Assembly (NCBI GenBank): GCA_951799425.1
Contig: OX637397.1
Span: 19,101,064 to 19,165,063, forward strand
Direction: 5' to 3'
Length of the DNA stretch: 64,000 bases
Source: Ilex aquifolium
Lineage: Eukaryota; Streptophyta; Magnoliopsida; Aquifoliales; Aquifoliaceae
Shown piece after piece: positions 9,201 through 17,732 of this stretch (the first letter of the stretch is position 1; each line of letters begins with the position of its first letter). The position numbers and the translations under genes are program-made. Under the pieces are notes generated by a model, which was not told where the DNA came from, did no database searches, and saw only the letters and a list, made by a program, of their open reading frames with translations.

Positions 9201-11867
9201 TGAGCTATATTACTGTGTCCTAAGAATCAGGTAAGCATTCGAATACAATTATCGATGAATCAAGAATCAAGGTATGGTATATGTGACTTTTTTTACAGTT
9301 TTAAAGATCACGAATCCATGGAACCTGTTTACGGTCCTTGACTTCATCAAATCAGTGGAACCTGCTTACATTCTTAGCGTCTATGGAAACACTGAACTAA
9401 AGCATTCCTTACCCACAGAGGCAATCTCTACCACATACACCAGAAGATCCAATTGATGAGCTGCAAGAGCAGAATATGCCATCATCTTCCAGACGCCTCT
9501 TTATCCTCTTAGTGAGATATATATCTTAAATTAGTTAGTATCAGCATTCAGCACAAACAAGAGTGAATGTAGAGAGGGAGAGGGAGACAAACAATAGAAC
9601 AATAAACATGCAATTCAATAAAAATTTGAGCGGGTCAATTTTTCAGGAGACTAGGTCGAAAATATAATATAGATTGGAAAAATGACAGGATCAAAGTAAG
9701 GCATTTTCAACTAATGGAGCTTTGCAACCAGCAAGACCAAGGCTGTAAAAACCATTAATCTAACAGGAAAAACAAGAGTTTGACTACTTACACATGCATA
9801 GCAATAGAACACTTTTTTATAAGAACATTGCAATAGAACATTGAAACTACATTGTAGAAGGATACTGCGCTTTATAAATGTGTAGGACATAGGGTTCCAT
9901 TTATTTAACCAATCTGGGAGTTCAAAGTCAACAGGCTTTCCAATCTCCTTCAGCATATTGTTGAATATGTGTGCAATGCCACTCCGCTCAATCTTCTGAT
10001 TAAGAATACCAAATAAAAGTAAAAAAAAAAAAGTGAAAACAACAATTTCAGAGAAAGAAAAAATACTACAGAGAAAGCACCATAGGTGTTATAAAATCCC
10101 CACGCACATTACCTTGACAATAAAAGCTATCTATTCATTAAGAACAAGTGAACAACCATCTATCTTATTACAGTTAGGAAGTTGAATTCTCAACTTACAA
10201 AAGCACAACAACGATTAAGATTAATCTAATTTTCATCTATTTGATCCAATGGTACAAAATTCCTCTCAGAAATAGTTTTTGAGGAAAAAATTCATCTTCT
10301 TTGCACTGACTCTAATGTCAGATAACTTAACCAACACCCTCTAATTTTCATCTATTAATCCACCCCTACCCTTTCTTCTCTCTCACTTACCTTTCTTTTA
10401 TTTTCTCTTTTATGACTTTAATTTTAAATTGCATAATTAAAGAAAAGAAAAGAAAAAATAAATTGCTATTTAAAATATAAATATTGCATGATCAATGTTC
10501 GAGTTTTGGGATTGCATTGCGACTTTAGCCACAGGGTTATTGCTAGTAATCCTATAAAAGATAATAAACAAGATAATGTAGCCAAAGAAATGCAATGATT
10601 GTTCAGTTACTACTCCTAGGCCCAAACTCCAACCACCCCATGATGCCAAAATCAATCCTATCACATTCCCTTCCCTGTCTAGCCATTCACATAAGACCCA
10701 AAGTCTCAAAATAAATACACACAAACACTTTTTTCTCAAAATTCCAGCAAAGAAACACTTTGCAATTCAAGCAAATTTCAATTCTCATCCATCCCTAAAA
10801 CGCACAACCAGTATCCTACTTCACAAACCCTAGACATAGGAGTTTTTGATGACCATGTACTTACTACAATTGGTTTTTGGGGTGAGATCTGATCATGGTT
10901 GCATGTTTTTTCTCAGGTGGAATCCTTTCTTTTCCTTTTTTTTCCCCTGCATATTATTCCCATTCATATGGCTTACACATCTTGGCACCCATATGCATAT
11001 TACTTTTTCAAAACCCAAAAAAAAGAAAAAGAGAAAAAGAAGAAAGCCATAGGGGTAATGCTACATCAGTTAGGTCTCTGATCAGAAGAAGATTGCACAA
11101 TATTACCAGACATCATCTTCTAAAACCAAAAAAAATGAGCTACAAATTACTTGCAAAAATGCTCCCGACACTGAAAGAACGTTTGCCCACTAAATGTGCT
11201 CCTTTTATAGTCATTATTTGAGGTAAAGAGAGGAACACCTCATGCAATATTTGATATTCGTAAGGGGACATATGCCCTTTGCAGCTAACATTCAGACAAA
11301 AGATAAAGCACCATGTTTCAAAATAACAAGCAAGATATAGGTTCATGCTCCAGCATGGGAAACACTCATAATCGGTGTTAAGCATATTCCGGCAAAGAAA
11401 ATTTCTAAGAGCCCCAGTATGTGAAACACCTCACAAACCCAAACAAAAAAAAAATGAAGCCAGAAAATTAAACCCTGGAATAAAAGAAAATGATTGCTAT
11501 TTACTACCAAATCCCCCTTTCGAAGACCCAAATTTCATTATCCAGGCTCAAGTGCCTGCCTTCGAGAACGAACGCGAATGCAGGTAGCGCATGGCTGCCA
11601 TCAGCTCGTGCGGTGAGGTGTTGGCAAATGCTGAAACCAGTTTAGCCCACCTTGATTGGATAACCACTGAAAAAAAATAGTGTCCCTTCCCCTTACCAGA
11701 AAATTCCCATTTAAAGAGTGCTGAGGCACCCTTAGTCATTTACTTGTCAATCTCCAATTATAATACTAGTAATAATTAGATGGCAGAAACTCAGTGGCAA
11801 AGATGTATGCATATAAAAGATCAATTTAAGAAAATAGTTTATGTACAACCTTCTTCGTAGCAGGCAT
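228..11867 (-). CDS. ASHH3: ASHH3-like histone-lysine N-methyltransferase (AWS + SET), 5' part, six exons, 3' end outside window
   Basis: The spliced CDS is complement(join(228..399,511..589,7726..7825,9413..9524,9866..9995,11850..11867)). Exon lengths 18, 130, 112, 100, 79 and 172 keep one open frame through every junction, with GT-AG at each intron. The protein starts MPATKK and runs about 204 residues here. An N-terminal segment ([10 protein letters not shown]) is followed by the Cys-rich AWS domain (about 65-115: [24 protein letters not shown]) and the SET domain (about 121 on: [32 protein letters not shown]). The last holds the NHSC.PN cofactor and active-site motif. The SET end (YDY) and post-SET must lie left of base 1. 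The family transfers methyl groups from S-adenosylmethionine to histone lysines in the nucleus, and the order matches Arabidopsis ASHH3/SDG7 from memory. The start is chosen because it matches the MPASKK-type family N-terminus and an in-frame TAA lies 24 bases upstream. Introns 3 and 4 are largely TE sequence. Confidence 0.88.
511..589 (-). CDS. ASHH3: ASHH3-like coding exon 5 (start of SET domain)
   Basis: The acceptor is TTGCTTGCAG and the donor is GTGATC. It encodes [19 protein letters not shown] then VIEYVGE, the first strands of the SET domain. The last base is the first base of a Val codon completed by exon 6. Confidence 0.9.
907..2036. mobile_element. Non-autonomous hAT element in intron 4, 8-bp TSD attaaggc
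   Basis: Direct repeats attaaggc at 899-906 and 2037-2044 bracket it exactly. The left end reads TGGGGGCGAAGCTAG. The right end in reverse complement reads CAAAGGCGGATTTAG. These are imperfect terminal inverted repeats resembling the widespread plant CAGGGGCGGAGC type. Eight-bp TSDs are the hAT signature. No transposase is visible. A smaller MITE is inserted at 1153-1307. Confidence 0.75.
1153..1307. mobile_element. MULE-like MITE (155 bp) nested in the hAT element, about 10-bp TSD
   Basis: Inverted termini of about 31 bases start AGTAATGCTAGATGG on the left and AGCAATGTTACATGG in reverse complement on the right. Both continue into ACTTAAAAAGTAGACTT. The repeat attttcttac flanks both sides (1142-1151 and 1308-1317). 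A 9-11 bp TSD suggests a Mutator-like origin. Confidence 0.75.
2130..2379 (+). mobile_element. tRNA-derived SINE, 250 bp, 15-bp TSD
   Basis: The head contains a pol III B box (GTTCGAATCC at about 2186-2195) and an A-box-like TGGTCTAGTAGTGG at about 2140-2153. The body ends in a poly(A) run just before 2380. The target repeat aactacatggatgca (2115-2129) returns as aactatatggatgca (2380-2394), one mismatch. It lies in ASHH3 intron 4, antisense to the gene. Family not identified. Confidence 0.85.
2395..2910. other. Intron 4 sequence without recognised feature
   Basis: AT-rich intronic sequence. I see no open frame, inverted repeat or retroelement motif. Confidence 0.4.
3241..3281. repeat. (CT)n microsatellite
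   Basis: About 20 uninterrupted CT units inside the leader-like sequence of the TIR element. Confidence 0.95.
3329..3397 (+). pseudogene. Short open frame after a CT-rich leader: possible captured 5' end of a gene
   Basis: The ATG sits in CACCATGGC, an ideal plant start context, after a pyrimidine-rich leader of roughly 180 bases that includes (CT)n. The frame reads [19 protein letters not shown] and stops after 22 codons. It looks like a plant 5' UTR plus first exon, but I cannot identify the protein. Alternatively it is chance sequence in the transposon. Confidence 0.3.
3681..4042. other. Intron 4 sequence without recognised feature
   Basis: AT-rich sequence between the TIR element and the Copia remnant. 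No feature seen. Confidence 0.4.
4736..4984 (+). mobile_element. TRIM-like miniature LTR element inside the Copia RT
   Basis: Two direct repeats of about 70 bp (from 4736, and about 4913-4984) share tataaatact(c/t)aagtta and tggttgtttaa. Between them lie a primer-binding-like TGGTATCAGAG directly after the first repeat and a purine-rich gaggggg before the second. Flanks are ttaag and ccaag, an imperfect 5-bp TSD. It has no coding sequence. It splits the Copia frame between KRSI and YKIKTK. Confidence 0.6.
5070..5441. mobile_element. MITE-like element, copy 1 (termini GGATCAAAATT)
   Basis: The left terminus GGATCAAAATTTTG and the right terminus CAATTTTGATCC are inverted repeats. The interior has degenerate repeats of the type cgaaaca..tcaaaatatgttg. 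A related copy lies at about 6275-6700 and a partial one near 12640-12812. Exact ends and TSD are not resolved. Confidence 0.45.
6275..6700. mobile_element. MITE-like element, copy 2, split by a Tourist-like MITE
   Basis: The left part gatcaaaatttcattttgatgc resembles copy 1, and the right part ends ..cgaaattatgatca. The two parts are separated by the MITE at 6314-6524. It sits in the Copia RNase H remnant. Boundaries are approximate. Confidence 0.4.
6314..6524. mobile_element. Tourist-like MITE (211 bp), TSD TAA
   Basis: Perfect inverted ends begin GGCCCCGTTTGGTAACGTTT, with TAA directly on both sides (6311-6313, 6525-6527). A TAA target repeat and GGCCCCGTTTGG-type termini are characteristic of PIF/Harbinger-derived Tourist MITEs. 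It is the youngest layer here, being inserted in an element that is itself inserted in the Copia remnant. Confidence 0.85.
7181..7725. other. Intron 4, start-proximal part, no feature recognised
   Basis: AT-rich intron sequence between the Copia LTR and exon 4. Nothing recognisable on either strand. Confidence 0.4.
7726..7825 (-). CDS. ASHH3: ASHH3-like coding exon 4 (second half of AWS domain)
   Basis: The acceptor is TTTCACAG and the donor is GTATAA. It encodes [16 protein letters not shown] and [13 protein letters not shown], the distal AWS cysteines and the linker to SET. It ends exactly between codons. The following intron is 7136 bp and packed with transposons. Confidence 0.87.
8109..9139. 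mobile_element. TIR element with GCCTAGGCGCTAGGCG ends in intron 3, containing plastid sequence
   Basis: The left end TTCTTAAAGACGATCGCCTAG and the right end (reverse complement TTATTTAAGACATAAAG, followed by TTGAGGCCTAGGCGAGAGG) are imperfect inverted repeats. The hexamer acaatg flanks both sides (8103-8108, 9140-9145). Superfamily not clear. The plastid-derived stretch lies inside it. Confidence 0.5.
8429..8735 (+). pseudogene. rps18: Plastid-derived rps18 C-terminal fragment (NUPT)
   Basis: From CTA at 8492 to TAG at 8632 the plus strand encodes [37 protein letters not shown] and TTKLRTNNK. This is the C-terminus of chloroplast ribosomal protein S18, with a few replacements relative to the common form from memory. 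The frame stays open upstream to about 8429 but that part does not match typical S18. The sequence after the stop also looks like plastid spacer. It is a nuclear copy, separated from any plastid context and inside a transposon in an intron, so presumably not functional. Outer limits are uncertain. Confidence 0.8.
9413..9524 (-). CDS. ASHH3: ASHH3-like coding exon 3 (start of AWS domain)
   Basis: The acceptor is TTTAAG and the donor is GTAAGG. It encodes [21 protein letters not shown] and the [10 protein letters not shown] cysteine cluster, the first half of the AWS zinc-binding region. It ends in phase 2 within a Gly codon. Confidence 0.87.
9866..9995 (-). CDS. ASHH3: ASHH3-like coding exon 2
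   Basis: The acceptor is ATCAG before AAGATTGAG and the donor is GTATCC. It encodes [15 protein letters not shown] then [20 protein letters not shown]. This N-terminal segment precedes the AWS domain in ASHH3 proteins. It ends in phase 1, and the Asn codon is completed by exon 3. Confidence 0.85.
9996..11849. other. ASHH3-like intron 1, no supported gene
   Basis: The sequence is AT-rich. Short open frames here (such as 11548-11739 minus) have no recognisable domain and no splice context tying them to the gene. An A-rich run lies at 11018-11044. Confidence 0.4.
11850..11867 (-). CDS. ASHH3: ASHH3-like coding exon 1 (MPATKK)
   Basis: The ATG is the reverse complement of 11865-11867 and is followed by codons for MPATKK, then GTTGTA as donor. 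A donor three bases later (GTACAT) would add one Val without changing frame, so the end is uncertain by 3 bases. The exon extends upstream as 5' UTR to 11907, where TTGTTCAG gives a good acceptor. Confidence 0.75.
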
Positions 11868-12241
11868 GCCCACGATCAGCTTCCCCACTTATATGACCAA
11901 TGATTGCCTGAACAAGCACCAAGGGAAGTAAGTACAGGGGAGTGAATGTAAAGGTCTGCATATCAAGTGTTTACAGCTCACAAGTTGACTCATCCACTTA
12001 AAACACACATCAATGGGAAACCATGTTCTTGCCCGGCCTAAATTCTTATGTCCTCAAAATCGAGCCATGACCACAACTGCACATAACCTCAGCCATACAG
12101 GCACTTGAATCATCAAATTGGCCAATTCAAATGCCATACAGGATCCAGGCAATAAGACTGGTGTGATTCATGTGAAGACTTAATGTTGCTGAACCTATTT
12201 TAAACAAGGATTGATGAAATTTGGCCGAAAGTTTTAAACAA

Positions 12242-12569
12242 GGGTTAATGACCACAGCAAAAAGTTTTCTAAAAATCTCAACCCCCCCCCCCCCCTCCCC
12301 CTCAAAAAAAAAACTTAATTAAATCACCTTGAACTTTCAATTTTTGAAATTGGTTTCACTTTACCTCTTCCATCAAACGCCATTGTGATGGTGGAACCTA
12401 AAAATGATCTATGCAAATTTTTAGTTCCAATAATGCAATAGCAAGGGGCAAAAAAGGCAAGATGACACCCATTTTCAAAATTAAAGATATAATGTGGTTG
12501 AACCATTAGTTCTAAGGGCAACGTAAAATTTTTATTAAAAACAATTGAAGGGGTAAATTTTATTAACCC
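12242..12569. mobile_element. MITE (328 bp) with GGGTTAAT termini and 9-bp TSD tttaaacaa
   Basis: Tttaaacaa stands at 12233-12241 and 12570-12578. The element begins GGGTTAATGA and ends TTATTAACCC. A 9-bp TSD suggests a MULE-derived element, though the inverted repeat is short. A poly(C) run is internal (about 12281-12302). Confidence 0.6.
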
Positions 12570-12639
12570 TTTAAACAAGCATGATCAGGTCAGCATCTTG
12601 TACAATCAAGTATCAAATTTTCATTAGTGTCAATCAGAT

Positions 12640-12812
12640 TGGAACAGAAAAGCCTAGGAAAGGTTTCAAAAACAAAAAGAAAACAAAAAAAAATTAGAAC
12701 TTTTTTTCCGAAACACCTCGAAATATAGTAATTTTAATAATTTTAATAATTTAATTTTCATTCACTTTGGTAGAAACAAAACGAAATTTTAATCCTTATG
12801 CACAATTACCAA
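12640..12812. repeat. Partial copy 3 of the GGATCAAAATT MITE-like family
   Basis: The segment with cgaaacacctcgaaatat and the end aaacgaaattttaatcc..atgcacaa matches the right part of the copy at 5070-5441. The left terminus is not clear. Confidence 0.35.
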
Positions 12813-14536
12813 AATGAGAGCAGAAAAAGGAAAATCATCCAGCCTCATTAGGTTGACATGCCAGTCGAAGAGGAGACAACAACGAACATGCATCACAGAG
12901 AAAACCATAAGATAAGATAATGAGGGTTCAACATGGGTCAATACAAGCTGAAAACAACTGAACGAACTCACTCAGGAAATCATTTCTTTCATTTTTGTAT
13001 AAACGTCGGCTCTTCTTCGGTGTATCAATCCAAATATTGAATCATTAAACAAACTAAATCGAAGCACCTAACTCTTCTACACGGTGCATCTATATATTGC
13101 ATATTATTTTATTACAAAGAGCACTAACATAATGTTATCCATCACACAGCCCGCACAATTTGATTCGGTGGTTGAATATGGGACAAGGCATAAAGTCGCA
13201 CATCCTGAGTTAGAGTCCCCTTAGCCATATAAACTCAAGTTCAACTGATGGTGTGATTTGCATATGATTGCGTGCATCCGTAATTTGTGTTTCAGTTATC
13301 AGTCCAAATTATGCGTGCTTGAGATGATTCCCCGTTACCAACAAAAATATTGTGCATTACTAGGCATTATATATGTGAAAGGGGGGGAAAAAAAAGATCA
13401 AAAAACGAGCATACTAGCTCGAGAAATCCATCACTAACTGCTCACTTCTAGTAGTAATTACTAATCACTTAATTGGTTGATTACGATGGTGTGGATCAGC
13501 ATTTAGCCAAGCCGAGGTAATACATAACAACAACAAAATAGCGGATAAGAATTTAGCTATCTAGCTGTGATACTTTAGGGGAAAAATGATAATTCTGCAT
13601 ATGGGGGAATAAAATAATAACTGTTTTGTAAAATTTAAGAACTAAGATTGTTGCACCTATACCTGGCAACCCACATAAATGGTCCATCATCCAATTACAC
13701 CAATTTATGCCACTACGAAGACTGATGAAGAAGCAAAAGCCATATCCTATTTATTCTATGTTAAGGGTAAGAGAGAGAGAATGTTTGTATGAGAGAGAGA
13801 GTGTGTGTGTATGAGAGAGAGAGAGAGCATGATAATTTTGCAAAGATGCATCAGTAAGTAACCGAACCCTTCACAACCTATTCATCATAATGTAGTAACT
13901 CAAAAATCTATTAGCGAGACACTTTCAAGTATTTCCCATAACTCACCAGTCACCACAATGGAACTACTCACCAGTCACCACAATGGAACAATTCCTTTCT
14001 TCCATACCCATTACTATATGCGAGGAAACATAATAAACCCGAGAGAGAGAGAGAGAGAGCATTTAGAATTGGGAAGACAACCCAATTGCTCAAAAATTAA
14101 CAGTGACGCATAATAGGGCACAATATTCACCAAGACAATTGCGAAGTGTGATAATGTGGGATTGAAACCCAAATAAGAAGCCATCATCAAGAATATACCA
14201 AATACATAATTTAAGCTAGACAATTTGGCAGGAATAGTTCCAGGCTTTGTTGCCCCTCGTTAGAGTTATTATACTTAGCCAACTGGCAGAGCTTATCTCT
14301 AAACACAATAGAGCAAATTTGGTTTCTTTTTGTTTCATTCTTTTCAGATTCATGAAACTAAAGAAAAAACCCACTTCAAAAACTCAAAATTAAACAATAC
14401 CCACACCACAAAAATAACAAAATTAAACGAAACTACGTCAACAAAATAATACAATATGATACAAACCCAGATGGGAAAATTACCAACGTCAAATCAAACC
14501 CATTTGAAGCAAAGGTAAAATTTCATAGAAAGTTAC
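12813..14536. other. 5' UTR intron of the ASHH3-like gene, rest
   Basis: AT-rich sequence with GA/GT microsatellites (about 13774-13828 and 14041-14060) and a 22-bp direct duplication (actcaccagtcaccacaatg, 13943-13988). No gene seen. Confidence 0.5.
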
Positions 14537-14700
14537 CCGTAGATTGGGATGCTGCAAGAAGATTGCTTCTTCTAGCACTTCCTCTTCCTTCCCCGGCAAG
14601 TTGACCTGTCCAAGTCTCACCCCAAGTTTAACCAGGTTTTCCAGATTCGGTGAAAACAGAGGAGAAGATACGGGTTAGTTTGGAGAGAAAGTGGGGAGAA
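14537..14700 (-). other. Probable non-coding first exon (5' UTR) of the ASHH3-like gene; right edge approximate
   Basis: On the minus strand this stretch is pyrimidine-rich at its upstream end and finishes with CTACGG followed by the donor GTAACT. Joining it to the acceptor at 11908 gives a leader with a 2.6-kb intron, common in plant chromatin genes. The transcription start is not visible; 14700 is a guess from composition. Once spliced, one frame without an ATG stays open for more than 60 codons up to the coding start (see findings). Confidence 0.45.
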
Positions 14701-14796
14701 CTGGTTCAACAAACAAAGACGAGGAGGAAGTGATATGATAGAGTTGACGGTACTACGGTTACGCGGGTCATCCTTACAACCCGCTTAAACTCGTAT

Positions 14797-15027
14797 GGGC
14801 GGAGCCACCTTAGAAATTTTAAAAAATATTGTATTTCACTGAAATATATAATTAAAACATACTAAAAAAATTATTTTGTATTTTTTTCATATTTTATTTT
14901 AAAAAAATAAAAATTAATTTTATTATTACAGTAATTTTGTCGCAAGTATTAATCTATTTTGTACCATTGGTGTACTTAATTTTTAGTTATATTTTGCCCC
15001 CTCATTTGAATTCTTGGCTCCGCCCCT
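14797..15027. mobile_element. MITE with GGGCGGAGCCA inverted ends, just upstream of the ASHH3-like first exon
   Basis: It begins GGGCGGAGCCACC and ends TTGGCTCCGCCCC. The string cgtatg occurs at both edges (ctcgtatg and tacgtatg, 6 of 8 matching). The hAT-like CAGGGGCGGAGC type is the best fit. It lies roughly 100 bp upstream of the probable transcription start, so it may form part of the promoter region. Confidence 0.6.
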
Positions 15028-15296
15028 ACGTATGAACAGTAGAGCGCCAGATCTAATTACTACACATGAATATTTTTTATCGAAAATTTTAAACTTATTT
15101 CATTTTATGTGTATAACTTATAGTTTTTGGTTATTAATAAGTACACGAGTCAATTTTAAATATTTTATTAATATTTAATTGCTCTTTGCTTATTCACTCA
15201 TAACAAATTTTGTATCTTTTTTTAGAATTTGTTTCAACATTTTTTGTAACCATTTGAAATTTGAAAACTAAGAGTACTTTTTGGAGTTTTCTTATA

Positions 15297-15325
15297 CTAG
15301 TTGATGCACACGTGCGTTGCATGTG
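15297..15325 (-). mobile_element. Candidate Helitron 3' terminus (minus strand)
   Basis: Read on the minus strand it gives the hairpin ATGCAACGCACGTGTGCAT, then CAA, CTAG and a T outside. A GC-rich hairpin, CTRR end and following T are the Helitron 3' signature. The body would extend rightward on the plus strand, but I cannot place its 5' end. Confidence 0.5.
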
Positions 15326-15499
15326 AATAATTTTGAGTACCAATATTGCTTTTACTATTTTTGATATCAAATTTTTATTAAAAAATACTTATTTTAAAAT
15401 GTTTTTTCTAAACCACAAATAATTTATGAAAACTCAAATGAAAAATTATTATTATTATTATTATTACTTTGTAGTTCTTGTATTACAAGTAATTATATG

Positions 15500-16010
15500 T
15501 TATTGTTCACCTATGAAGCACGGATACTACAAAAAGGTCAAAGTATCGGCATTGGATACTTTTCCAATACGGCTGGGAAGTATCTTAGAATTAAAAAAAA
15601 CAAAAAAATTGAATTTTAGATATTTCAGGATACGCAGAGGATATGTCGGGGATACGCGTGAAGATACAGCGAGAATACGGCAGGTATTACTTGAATTTTT
15701 TAAAAAGAAATAGGGCACCAAAGCAAATATGTTTAGGCCCTTATTTGCAAAAAAAAAAATATGAATATATGATTTCTGAATGATAGAATAGTTAGTTATT
15801 ATTATATATTTTTGATAGATGTGTGATTCACTTTATAAATCATAATTATTATATTAAATATAATAATAAAATTTTTAAAAAATATTTTTTATGGACGTAT
15901 CCTACCTGTACCCGTATCCTATTTTTTTAGATTTTGTCATAACGTTGTATCCTTATCGTATCGTATTTGTATCTCGTATCCATAACTGTGTTTCATATCT
16001 GTTCACCATG
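15500..16010. repeat. GGATACG-rich inverted-repeat element
   Basis: The left part contains cacggatac, ggatacgcag and gggatacgcgtg. The right part contains the reverse-complement forms gtatcctacc, cgtatccta, gtatccttatcg and ctcgtatccat. The outer ends (cacctatgaagcac and catgaagac) are only roughly related. It is probably a TIR transposon relic. Confidence 0.35.
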
Positions 16011-16916
16011 AAGACTATCAATTCAGATTATGCTTAAATGATTAAGATATTTATTTAGTAATTAAGTATCTATATAAGCCAATTGTAAAATTAACATATG
16101 GACTTTTGTGCAACTAAGCCCTTTATTTCTGCAACTAAACCAATTGTTCTTCTGATTAGATCTTTGGTGAAAGTAAAAGTTGAAACAATTAGTAAGTCTA
16201 TTTTGGTCTGAATCCTGAATTATAATATTGTAAGATTGTTGAACGATTTGGGCATATACGCAAAAAATCCCTCATTATAATGTCATATTCTCAGTCAAAA
16301 AATAAATCAAAATTTGTCCGGATCCAAAACAAATTTGCCAACAAGACAACTCTTATATTACGATTATCTAGAACATTGCACAAAATCAAATCTAAATTAA
16401 ATCCAAACTTGGCTCAAATATTTGAAGCTGAATCGAATAAAATGAAATAAAAATTTCTTAACTTTCTTGTATACCCAATTGTTCCCTAGTCTTACTATGA
16501 GTGCGAAAACTTCTGAGGGTAGAATAGCAAAAGAAACATTTAAACTCTAAGCCCATAACCTTAAGTACTCCACCAATTATCTCCATTTTAAACTTTTTGT
16601 CCCTGACATCTGTTGCATTCCTAATTTTGAGGTTGACTGCTCAAAAGGTAAATATACCCTTACAAAAGTATTCTCTAGTTTTGACTTTTGACCCACACTC
16701 CTAATCATTTACGTTTTTCATGGTGTTATATTATTGGGTGGGTCTATTCCCACCTCACAAATCTCAATTCTCACTCCATTTAATTTCTCATTATCAAACT
16801 ATTAAGTTCACCTCATTTATACTCACCACATTAGTAACTAAGTTCACTTCATGCTACATACACCCCATTAATAGTTAAGTTCACTCATTTTATGTACACC
16901 TCTTTAATGAAAGAAG

Positions 16917-17350
16917 TCATCGGAAGAAAAAAAAATAATGAAAGAAGACAATTAGTTTGAATGCATAAATATATTTATGAAATAAGAAAAAAAAAGAACC
17001 AAACAAAACTGAAACAAGAAAAAAAAACAATAAAAAACAAAACAAATAAAAAAACAAGCACGCCAAAATAAGAAAAAAGAAAACAATGAAACAAGGAAAA
17101 AAGAAGAGAAAGAAAGAAGCAAACCGAAACAAGAAAAAAGAAAAGAACGAAACAAGGAAAAAATAGAATGAAAGAATCAAACAAAAACAAGGAAAAAAAA
17201 CAAAGCAAATATTAAAGGAATAAGCAAAACTATAAGATGCAAAACGAATATGAAAAAAAAAAAAAAAAAAAAAACAAGCATTAAGCACAGATACAAAATC
17301 GAACAAGAAAAAAAAAAGTATAGATGCAAAACCTTAACAACATAAAAAAG
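16917..17350. repeat. A-rich degenerate tandem repeat inside the MULE
   Basis: Loose repeats of the form gaaacaaggaaaaaagaa fill this stretch on the plus strand. The minus strand therefore gives long Phe-rich open frames with no biological meaning. Confidence 0.7.
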
Positions 17351-17732
17351 AACAAATAATTTGAAAGCATACATATATATACACACACATAAATTTTAAA
17401 TAAAAAAAATTTATTAAACTTAACATAGATATATCAAAACATATCGAAAATAATGAAAATCTATATAACAAACATGAAATCAAAACATAGAATTAAATTA
17501 AGAAGTAATACTAACTTTTATTTCACTGAAAAAAATCATATTGAAAAAGTGTTTTTGTGAGTGTATGAGATGAGATAGAGAATGAAACCCTAATTATGAC
17601 AAAATATAAAGTGAGTTTACTTATTAAAGAGAATGTATGTAGCATGGGGTGGACTTAGTTACTAATGAGGTGGGTATAGAAAGGGTGGACTTAGGAATTT
17701 GGTAATGAGAAATTAGATGGGGTGGGAATGAA

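Noticed and set aside
9711..9956. 81-codon minus-strand frame taken as a complete gene
   Set aside because: Its first 30 codons belong to ASHH3 exon 2. The remainder is intron read-through after the GTATCC donor.
10470..10739. 89-codon minus-strand frame in intron 1
   Set aside because: No recognisable domain, splice support or repeat similarity. Probably chance.
11548..11739. 63-codon minus-strand frame near ASHH3 exon 1
   Set aside because: It starts with ATG but shows no family motif, and it lies in intron 1 downstream of exon 1, so it is not part of the gene.
16917..17386. Several long overlapping minus-strand frames rich in Phe
   Set aside because: They come from an A-rich degenerate repeat read in reverse. 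They have no start context, domain or codon signal.
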